Source of the DNA: Candidatus Hydrogenedentota bacterium
GTDB lineage: Bacteria > Hydrogenedentota > Hydrogenedentia > Hydrogenedentales > JAEUWI01
DNA: 64,000 nt
Assembly: GCA_016182605.1 (NCBI GenBank)
Contig: JACPGE010000036.1
Location: forward strand, 1-64,000
Reading direction: 5' to 3'
Of the stretch, positions 24,088-31,112 are shown piece after piece. The stretch's first letter is position 1. Every line of letters begins with the position of its first letter. The notes beneath the pieces are model-generated. The model was not told the origin of the DNA and did not search any database. It saw nothing but the letters and a program-made list of their open reading frames with translations. A program made the position numbers and the translations under genes.

Positions 24088-26451
24088 ATGCGCAGTTTCT
24101 CACTATTTCACGGCAAATTCCGCCAGACGCTGCTGGCCGCGCTGGGCGTTGTGCTCCTTTTACAGGGGCGCGCAGTTAGCCTGGAAGCGGGATCGGCCAA
24201 GGTCGAAATCACGCCCCAGCCCGGCGTGCCGTTGAACGGCTTCGGCGATCGCATGGGGCGCAGTGCCACGGCGATGCACGATACGCTCTGGGCGCGCGCG
24301 CTGTATCTGAGCGATGGGGAGACGGCGCTCTTTCTGGTGAACACGGACTTGTGCCTGATCAACGCGGCGCTGCGCACCCGCGTGCTGGAACTGGCTCCCG
24401 ATGTCGTTCCGCCGGAGCACATCATTCTCACGGCGACGCACACGCATAACGGTCCTGGCGGCATGGAGGAGCGGGTGCCCTTTCGCCTGGTTTCGGGCCG
24501 TTTCGTGCCCGAGTTGCTGGAGGAGACGGCGTCCAAGATCGCGGCGGCGATGCTTCAGGCGTATGAGGCGCGCCAGCGCGCGACGGTGGGCTACGGCACG
24601 GCCAAGCAGAACGCGCTGACCAAGAACCGCGCGGTGAATGGCGGTCCGATCGACGAGCAGATCGGCGTGATTCGGGTGGATGATGCGGACGGGTTGTCCA
24701 TTGCCATCCTTGCCAATTTGGCGGCCCATCCCACGTCGGCGCCGGAATCCCACCACTACGCATTTTCCGCGGACTTTCCCGGGTTTTACTATGCGGCACT
24801 GGAAACCCTGACCAACCCGAAGTGCGTGGCGATGTTTTTGAATGGCGCGGAGGGCAATCAGACGATTGCCGCGCCGGAGGGCAAGGAGGGCTGGGCGCGG
24901 ACGCAGTCGGTGGGCGAGTTGCTTGCGGGCCGGGTGAAGGAGGCGGCGAACAAGATTGTGGGCAGGGAAGTGAAGCTGCGTGTGGCCTATGCGGCGCCGG
25001 AACTGCCGTTGAGCATTGCGGAACCGCTGATGCCCCGCACCACGGTGTTGCAGGTGCTGGAGATCGACGATTTGGCGATTTCATTCTTTCCCGGCGAGCC
25101 GTGTGTGGAACTGGGCTTGCGGCTGCGGCAACAGGCGCTGGCGGCCGGTTACGGCGCCCATTTTTCCGTGGGCCTGGCGAACGACTACCTCGGTTATTTC
25201 GTGCCCCGCGAGCAGTATGGCGCCTTCCGCTATGAGAACGCCGCGAGTTTCTATGGTCCGGGCATCGAGGATTGGTTCTACGAACATTTCGCGAGTTTGC
25301 AGAGCCAGTCCGGGCCGGTGGGCAGCGATGAATCCGGCGCGCTGGCGCCGCAGAAAGAAGCGGGCGGCTTCACCGTCATGGAGCTTGGAGAAGATCCATT
25401 TGGACGGGGACTCGCCCGGGGCAAACAGCACGCCCAGGATATTCGCACACGCTATGAGCGCCATGTGCTGACGCCCCTCAGGGAGATGGCTTGGGGACCG
25501 CATGCCGGCGCGTGGCAGTTCTGGCCGCCCTTCATGGATCGCAGTTCGATTTCCCTGCCGGCCCTGGCTATCAGTACCCGTGCGCGCCTCGCAGGACTGC
25601 CCGTGGAGCTGATTCGGGAGGTGGAGGGGCTGTCGCAGGGGGCCGGGCTGCCCTTCGATGCGGTGTGGTTATTGAACAATGCCGACGAGATTCGGGTGCA
25701 ATCCGGCACGGACGCGCTTTTCAACACGCCGCTATGCACGATGTTTGCGGTTCGGGGCGCGAAGGCGGGGGCGGACGGCATTGTGCTGGGCCGGAATCTC
25801 GATTGGTCCGACGATGAAGTGCCCGTGATTACGCGCTACCGGGCGGCATCCGGCAAGGGCATTATTCAGGTGGGCTTCACCTGGAACAGCGGAATTCTTA
25901 CGGGTATGAACAGCGACGGGGTTGCGGTGAGTCTTGCGCGTGTGGCTGCGGAAGGCGTGCCGGACTGGAAGGACCCGCCGGCCTCGCTGGTGGTGCGCAC
26001 CGTGCTGGAAAATGCCGCCACGCTGGCGGAGGCGGTGTCGCAACTGACGCAAGCATCGGCTCCGGTGGGCTACCGTGTGCTGGTGGCCGGCCCCACGGAG
26101 ACGGGCTTTGACGCGGCGCTTGTTGCGTGGAGCAGCAATGGTCCTGTCTTGCGCGCCGGAGAAGAAGAACTGTTGCTTGCGGAATTGCCGGAAGACAGCA
26201 CAATCACGCCGGAGGCGCGTCAGCGGTATCTGGAGGTGCGTCGCACGCTGACGGAAGAGCGTATTGTGGGGATTGCGGAGGTGGAGCAGGTGCTCACGAC
26301 GGGCAGCGCGGCCACCTCCGGCCAGGAAGAAATCTACAATACCCAGACCCAGCACTCGGTGGTTTTCTTGCCGGCGAAAAAGCAACTGCGTGTCCGTGCC
26401 CCTGAATCGTCCGGCGGCTTTGTGGAATTGGATGTGGAGTTGAAAGACTGA
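24088..26451 (+). CDS. Ceramidase-like domain fused to C45 Ntn-hydrolase domain
   Basis: A 787-residue exported protein with two hydrolase-like halves. After a signal peptide (residues 1-30) a neutral/alkaline ceramidase-like domain runs to about 420: GSAKVEITPQPGVPLNGFGD, the zinc-site motif ATHTHNGPGG, LAAHPTS and FFPGEPCVELG. The segment aligned with the ceramidase catalytic Ser reads NGAEGNQTI and lacks an obvious Ser. From about 450 a peptidase C45/acyl-CoA:6-aminopenicillanic acid acyltransferase-type Ntn domain follows, with candidate nucleophile Cys550 (TPLCTMFAV), GRNLDWSDDE and GMNSDGVAVSLAR. Both families cleave or form amide bonds, so the protein may process N-acyl compounds in the periplasm; whether it is cleaved autocatalytically is unknown. 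The start has only a weak ribosome-binding site. Two bases separate it from the next gene. Confidence 0.85.
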   Translation: MRSFSLFHGKFRQTLLAALGVVLLLQGRAVSLEAGSAKVEITPQPGVPLNGFGDRMGRSATAMHDTLWARALYLSDGETALFLVNTDLCLINAALRTRVLELAPDVVPPEHIILTATHTHNGPGGMEERVPFRLVSGRFVPELLEETASKIAAAMLQAYEARQRATVGYGTAKQNALTKNRAVNGGPIDEQIGVIRVDDADGLSIAILANLAAHPTSAPESHHYAFSADFPGFYYAALETLTNPKCVAMFLNGAEGNQTIAAPEGKEGWARTQSVGELLAGRVKEAANKIVGREVKLRVAYAAPELPLSIAEPLMPRTTVLQVLEIDDLAISFFPGEPCVELGLRLRQQALAAGYGAHFSVGLANDYLGYFVPREQYGAFRYENAASFYGPGIEDWFYEHFASLQSQSGPVGSDESGALAPQKEAGGFTVMELGEDPFGRGLARGKQHAQDIRTRYERHVLTPLREMAWGPHAGAWQFWPPFMDRSSISLPALAISTRARLAGLPVELIREVEGLSQGAGLPFDAVWLLNNADEIRVQSGTDALFNTPLCTMFAVRGAKAGADGIVLGRNLDWSDDEVPVITRYRAASGKGIIQVGFTWNSGILTGMNSDGVAVSLARVAAEGVPDWKDPPASLVVRTVLENAATLAEAVSQLTQASAPVGYRVLVAGPTETGFDAALVAWSSNGPVLRAGEEELLLAELPEDSTITPEARQRYLEVRRTLTEERIVGIAEVEQVLTTGSAATSGQEEIYNTQTQHSVVFLPAKKQLRVRAPESSGGFVELDVELKD

Positions 26452-26453
26452 AG

Positions 26454-28037
26454 ATGTCGGACACCGTGCGCGATTATTCGAAACGCAAGACCGCGAACCG
26501 GCTCTATACCCAGGAAGGGTCCCGGCGCGGCCGGCCGCATTTTATCCGCTGGACGTTTTTCGCGTTGTTGGGGATGCTGCTGACGTGGTCGTGGTGGGTG
26601 TCGCGCGACACGCGATCCGAGGGGGAGTTTATACCCGCGGGCCAAACCTATGAATTGGTGCTCAACGATCTGCTGCACCAGCGCCATATCATCGCCGGCT
26701 CCCATTTGTGGAGCCTGTTTGCCGCCTCGCCCGAGGCCGGGGCGGTGCCCACGCTGTTGCGGAACGATTTTGGCATGCCTCCGTGGGTATTGCGCAATCT
26801 CGTGTCCGGGCCGTGCCATATCTCCGGCGCCGATCTGATCCATTTCAGCGATCTGCTTGTGGTCACGCGGATGAGCCGCATCGGCTGCCTGCTGGAGCGC
26901 TTTCACACCTTTGCCGATTTCGTTCAGGATGAGGAGGCGGGCGGACTGAAGCTGCGCTACCTGCCGGAAGCAAAACTGTTTTACGCGGTCCGCGGCCGCA
27001 TCCTGGTGGTGACTCCGTCGCGCGATCGGCTGATTGAGTCGTTGACCCTGGCCGAAGGCGCGGCGCTGGGCGACGGCGTGTATGAGACCGCCGTGAATGC
27101 CATCACCCAGCCGCAACTGCAATTGGTGAGCTCCGCAGACGATCCGATCGCGCCCTACGTGACTGGGGCGTCCATCACGTTCAGTTTCGTGGAGAATGGC
27201 TTGCAGGTGCATGCCACGTGGCAGCCCGGCAACCGGATGGCCCCCCTGGTGCAGTCCCTTTTTGGCAGCGGGGCCCATCGCGAACTCAAGATTCCCGATT
27301 CAGGCAATGTGCGGCTTGCGGCGGATCTCGGGGCTTCGCCGTCAGTGCTCTGGAGCCTCGCGTGTGAAGAGTTTGGTTTTGAGCCGCGCAACGACGCACG
27401 GGACGCGCTCCTCGCGCCGCTCCTGGCGGATCCTGCTTTGCAGGCCATGCTGATGGCCTGGTGGGAGACCGACGGGCAGCCGTTTTGGCTCAGTTGGGAA
27501 GGCATGGATCCAAACGCGATGATTCCCATGCCGCTGCTGCTTGGCGGGGTGACGATGCCCGTTGCGCCCGTGGCGGCCTTGCTGGCTGCGGCGCCCTTCG
27601 CTCCGGCGGACGGGTCACTGCTGCCCACGGCGCTCTTCGCGGAGCCGGATCGCAGTTTCGTTTATCTGCCGCTCATCGGGGGGCCGGCGCTGGAGCCCGC
27701 ATTTGCTCCAGTGCGCAATGAAGTGGCCTTCAGTTTGAGCAGCCCGGTCTTGCGCGGCTATGTAGCTGCATCCCGGGAACCCGCGGCCAGCCGGCGCACG
27801 GTGAAGGCGAATCTGTATGTAGAGGCCTATCCCGCCGCATGCACGGCATCCCTGCGCGAGCCGGGCATGGCGCTGGCGGCGTTCGGAGGGCTGCGCGGCT
27901 TTACGGCGGCGTCTTTCGACGCATGGCTCCAGTCTTGGGAGGCGCACGCGAGCCAGATTCCCTTCGCGGCGCTGGCGTTGAACATGACCGCCGACGGCGC
28001 GGTCACGCTTGGGCTTGACCTGCGGTTCAGCGAGTAG
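26454..28037 (+). CDS. Membrane-anchored hypothetical protein downstream of hydrolase fusion
   Basis: A 527-residue protein with a basic N-terminus (SKRKTANRLYTQEGSRRGRP), one membrane helix (IRWTFFALLGMLLTWSWWV, about residues 30-48) and a long extracytoplasmic part. No catalytic motif is recognised. The ectodomain alternates hydrophobic strands and helices and includes segments such as LFYAVRGRILVVTPSRDRLI and ALFAEPDRSFVYLPLIG, a pattern reminiscent of DUF3352-type periplasmic proteins, though the match is not firm. It starts two bases after the ceramidase/C45 gene and is surely co-transcribed, so it may be a membrane partner of that enzyme. Confidence 0.75.
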   Translation: MSDTVRDYSKRKTANRLYTQEGSRRGRPHFIRWTFFALLGMLLTWSWWVSRDTRSEGEFIPAGQTYELVLNDLLHQRHIIAGSHLWSLFAASPEAGAVPTLLRNDFGMPPWVLRNLVSGPCHISGADLIHFSDLLVVTRMSRIGCLLERFHTFADFVQDEEAGGLKLRYLPEAKLFYAVRGRILVVTPSRDRLIESLTLAEGAALGDGVYETAVNAITQPQLQLVSSADDPIAPYVTGASITFSFVENGLQVHATWQPGNRMAPLVQSLFGSGAHRELKIPDSGNVRLAADLGASPSVLWSLACEEFGFEPRNDARDALLAPLLADPALQAMLMAWWETDGQPFWLSWEGMDPNAMIPMPLLLGGVTMPVAPVAALLAAAPFAPADGSLLPTALFAEPDRSFVYLPLIGGPALEPAFAPVRNEVAFSLSSPVLRGYVAASREPAASRRTVKANLYVEAYPAACTASLREPGMALAAFGGLRGFTAASFDAWLQSWEAHASQIPFAALALNMTADGAVTLGLDLRFSE

Positions 28038-28082
28038 CACCGCCACGGCGCCATTCTTGTCGAGAATTGCTCGGGCCTACCA

Positions 28083-29444
28083 TTATGGCGTGTTGGAATC
28101 CGGTTTGCGCTGTTCTGGCAGGGGACCCACAGGCAAGATACCAGATCGTGCAAACATCAGGGATGGCTTGGAACGCGCTGTAGGCACGACGGTGGTGGCT
28201 CCCAACTGAGGGAGTTCTGTGAATTCCACTCTGTCCCCGGCATTTCCAAAGGGAATGACCCGGAGGGCCGTGGTCTTTCCATGCCGGCATCCGAAAGCCA
28301 GCACATCGGCGATCATTCCGGCAAGTGTCTCTATTCCGGTATCGAGGGGGATCGCCACCATGTCAATGCCGACGGAGCAAACAGCGGACATTGCGTAGAG
28401 TCGGTTCAGCACGTCGGTTGAGGTTTCGAGTTCCTTCTGGAACCAGGGGTCTTCCGCGACCGACAAGAAGGTTCCGGAAAGCCCGCCAACGTACAGGCTC
28501 GCTGCAAATCCTCCCCGCTTGATGGCCTGGTTAATCATGGCCACGACGGCGAGGGAACCTGGCGTGGAGAAGTGTTCTACGCCCAGAAGCTGGAACAAGC
28601 GCAGGACACTTGCATCGGGCTGTTGCGGTATGGGCGCGACGGAGACATCGATTACCCCGGGGGAAAGATTCAATTCGCTGGCCAGGAAATCAAGCATTGT
28701 GGCGGTGCATCGTGCAAGCTGAAAGACAGTCTTCTCCATTTCCGCGGCGCACGATTCCATGGACGCGGCGGGTGAAATTCGCTCCAGGCAGGCGATAAGC
28801 GGCCTTAAAGTCCCCATACCGACACTGAGGGCGATGCCGCCGGAATCCGGGCAGCCGGAACCAAGAGGCATATAGGGAATATGGGGGGAGTTGTTACAGC
28901 AAACGGCCAGTCTGCCGCAGGCGTGCATGCTGCAAGAATTTCCCGCAGCGGCGGTCTCGCGGATAAGATTGGCGGCCTGGTGTGCGAGTTTCAGGTTCAC
29001 GCCCGTATTGCTGGAGGCGACGTTCAGGAATCCACATACGCGACTGGTTTCGAGAAGGCAGTCCTTCATGGCGTCCACGAAGAGGTCGAATTGTTCCGGG
29101 GTGGACTTGCCGGCCGTTACCGAGAATCCACCGGCGAATTCCAGCGCGTAGGTCTGGGTCATGGCGTCCAAACGCCGAGCCAAATCGATGAAATCGCCTT
29201 TTTGCCACTGGGCGCCAAGATCGCCAATGGGAGGAATGGCAAGACGGATAGCGCGTGCCGAGAAGCGGAGATCGCCATCAAAACGGGCCACAGATTCTCT
29301 GATGCCGTTTAGAATGGGTTCCAGACGCCGTTCGATGGAATCCGCAAGTTTGGCGGGAGATTCCAACGCCAGGGTGCGGGCATTGAAACAGATGGTAACC
29401 GCCCGCAAGTCCAGAACGGACGGGATTTCTTGACGTGACGTCAT
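28083..29444 (-). CDS. DUF711 (UPF0210) family protein
   Basis: A 453-residue protein matching the DUF711/UPF0210 family: RAVTICFNARTLAL at the start, GSGCPDSGGIALSVGMG in the middle, GVIDVSVAPIPQQPDASV, and the C-terminal signature GGLSGTFLSVAEDPW followed by VCSVGIDMVAIP. The family has an unknown function; structures of other members resemble the barrel of glycyl-radical enzymes. Members such as Streptococcus UPF0210 are normally encoded next to a small ACT-domain UPF0237 protein. Here the upstream gene, 9 bases away on the same strand, instead encodes a TIR-like protein with regulatory-like repeats. It carries many cysteines (CSMHACGRLAVCCNN). The ribosome-binding site is weak, so it may be coupled to the upstream gene. 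Confidence 0.85.
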   Translation of the reverse strand: MTSRQEIPSVLDLRAVTICFNARTLALESPAKLADSIERRLEPILNGIRESVARFDGDLRFSARAIRLAIPPIGDLGAQWQKGDFIDLARRLDAMTQTYALEFAGGFSVTAGKSTPEQFDLFVDAMKDCLLETSRVCGFLNVASSNTGVNLKLAHQAANLIRETAAAGNSCSMHACGRLAVCCNNSPHIPYMPLGSGCPDSGGIALSVGMGTLRPLIACLERISPAASMESCAAEMEKTVFQLARCTATMLDFLASELNLSPGVIDVSVAPIPQQPDASVLRLFQLLGVEHFSTPGSLAVVAMINQAIKRGGFAASLYVGGLSGTFLSVAEDPWFQKELETSTDVLNRLYAMSAVCSVGIDMVAIPLDTGIETLAGMIADVLAFGCRHGKTTALRVIPFGNAGDRVEFTELPQLGATTVVPTARSKPSLMFARSGILPVGPLPEQRKPDSNTP

Positions 29445-29453
29445 GGGGCGCTT

Positions 29454-30554
29454 TCAGTTCACTTTGCCTGGATCGGTGATTAGGAGCGTGGTGGTGTTTC
29501 GCTTCAGGCGCTTTTGCCGTGAGAGTTCCTTCAGCGATTCCAGCGTAAACTTGTTCAGGTCGTCGGTGGACTTGCCATCGACAATACAGAACAGGTCGTC
29601 TGCGCCCATGAGTATACCCGCGTGACTTACGCGGTTTCTACTGGTGCTGGGCCTTCCCATTGCGGTTTCCACGATGTATTTGAAGGTGTATTCAACCTGT
29701 GCGACGTGGCATGAAAAGAGAATGAGACCACTCTTGGCGTACTTTGCGGGATCCAGCCGGTCTGGATTGCTCCAATAAGAGTTGGCCCAGACGAAGCGGG
29801 AGTCAATGTCTTTGACGGTTTCGTGAAAACGGCTGCGAATCGATTTAATGAATTCCGCCGCGTGCGAATTGGTGGGGGCGTTGAAGAGGAGGAAGGCATC
29901 TGGCGATCCCCAGACCACCCCGGCCCGCTCGTATACGGCTTTGTAGTCATTCCACGCGCTCTCTTCGGCGCTGCGCAGATCGAGAACGACCTGATCCTGC
30001 ATATTGGGATCGGCTTGCATGAAGACGAGCCAGCGGCTCTTGCCGTCGGATTTCTTCATTCTGCCATGCGGCTCGAGTTGGGCAAACTCCCCAGTGACGA
30101 CTTTAATCTTGGAGCGGATAGCGTTCACCATCATCTCGATTTCCGCGGCCCGCTCGCCTGGATTGGCGAGTCTGGAGTGAAAAGTGATGACATTGGTAGT
30201 GCCCAGGTTGGACGGCGGAGGGGAGGTGTCGTCCTTGAATATGATCAGCCGGCTGCGGCCATGGCGGCCCCAGGCTGCGCCCGCTTCCAGGATGACATTG
30301 GCGCGCGTGTACCAGTTGACTTCCGCGCCCGGTGCCTGGACATCCGGTGTGAAGAGGACGACAAAGAAATCATTCTTGTCCAGTTGCTGTTCGAAGCGCT
30401 CCGCGAAGTATTCCGCCGGGGGGAAGACCCCTTCATCGGACCAGGCGGTGGCGTCGAATTCCTGATGGGCCCGCAGACCGCGCGCCAGCTCATCGGCCCA
30501 GTTCTTGGCTTCGCTGGAAGAGCTGATGAAGATTCGAATCCGATTCTTGCTCAT
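29454..30554 (-). CDS. TIR-like effector domain with duplicated RAM/ACT-like sensor
   Basis: A 366-residue protein. Residues 1-130 match the predicted nucleotide-binding TIR-like family (PF10137, seen in CAP12 and Pycsar effectors): RIFISSSSEAKNWADELARG, VFPPAEYFAERFEQQL, DFFVVLFTPD and RANVILEAGAAWGRHGRSR. Glu90 in NVILEAG aligns with the catalytic Glu of NAD-cleaving members. Residues 174-263 and 275-361 are an internal duplication, clearest as AGVVWGSPDAFLLF against AGILMGADDLFCIV, and resemble the ligand-binding (RAM) domain of Lrp/AsnC regulators. Inference: the repeats sense a ligand and switch an NADase. It is followed after 9 bases by DUF711. The start has GGA about 9 nt upstream, inside a palindrome. 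Codon usage looks less GC-rich than in the neighbours, and repeats border the locus, which suggests transfer. Confidence 0.8.
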   Translation of the reverse strand: MSKNRIRIFISSSSEAKNWADELARGLRAHQEFDATAWSDEGVFPPAEYFAERFEQQLDKNDFFVVLFTPDVQAPGAEVNWYTRANVILEAGAAWGRHGRSRLIIFKDDTSPPPSNLGTTNVITFHSRLANPGERAAEIEMMVNAIRSKIKVVTGEFAQLEPHGRMKKSDGKSRWLVFMQADPNMQDQVVLDLRSAEESAWNDYKAVYERAGVVWGSPDAFLLFNAPTNSHAAEFIKSIRSRFHETVKDIDSRFVWANSYWSNPDRLDPAKYAKSGLILFSCHVAQVEYTFKYIVETAMGRPSTSRNRVSHAGILMGADDLFCIVDGKSTDDLNKFTLESLKELSRQKRLKRNTTTLLITDPGKVN

Positions 30555-30555
30555 G

Positions 30556-30574
30556 TTAGAAATTCCAATTCTAA
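30556..30574. promoter_or_regulatory. Palindrome overlapping the ribosome-binding site of the TIR-like gene
   Basis: TTAGAA, a 7-base centre and TTCTAA form an inverted repeat that ends one base upstream of the TIR-like start codon and covers its ribosome-binding site. It could be an operator or an RNA hairpin that limits translation; the small size means chance is possible. Confidence 0.3.
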
Positions 30575-30966
30575 AGCGCGGTTGGAATCTTATAGAAAGT
30601 AATAATGCAGTACTGGAGCTTCGGCACAATATCGTGAAGCGGTGCCGGGAGTCAAGAGATCTACCGGGCCCGCGCCCGGCGCTACTTGCGAAGCCGGGCC
30701 GGTGGCATAACCTGATTGTACGCGCTGCCATTCCGGAAATGCGCTGCTATGCCCATCGCACCACGAGCTTACTGGCGTCCACATCGATTTTGTCTGTCCC
30801 TGGCAAGCCTCGCATCCGAAGGGAGTAAATTGCAGTTTCGTAGGGGATACTTTCTTCGAGCTACGAGCGCCAAATCGTGCTTTTATTGATGTCCGAGCTG
30901 CCAGGATGGTAGGATTTCGGGGATTTTTGGTCTAACTATCCGCTCATCGAATGCTTGCACGATACC

Positions 30967-31073
30967 AACCCGCATATTTCACCACTTTGCGACCTCCGGA
31001 TCGCATTCGGATTGGCAACGTGGTGAAATATGCTCAGCGTAACGTCGATGCTGGCGTTCATCGGGCAGGCTAA
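30967..31073. repeat. Dispersed hairpin repeat, truncated copy
   Basis: This segment is the near reverse complement of the centre of the element at 56698-57080. It contains the 13-bp perfect inverted repeat CATATTTCACCAC (30973-30985) and GTGGTGAAATATG (31020-31032) and ends in CGGGCAGGCTAA. The outer TAAATCACGGGCT module is missing. It lies between the TIR-like and Na/Pi symporter genes; the rest of the 558-base gap (30555-31112) shows no gene. Confidence 0.8.
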
Positions 31074-31112
31074 CAATTCCGCGAAGTTGTACTGTGCAAG
31101 GAGAGATTTCGC

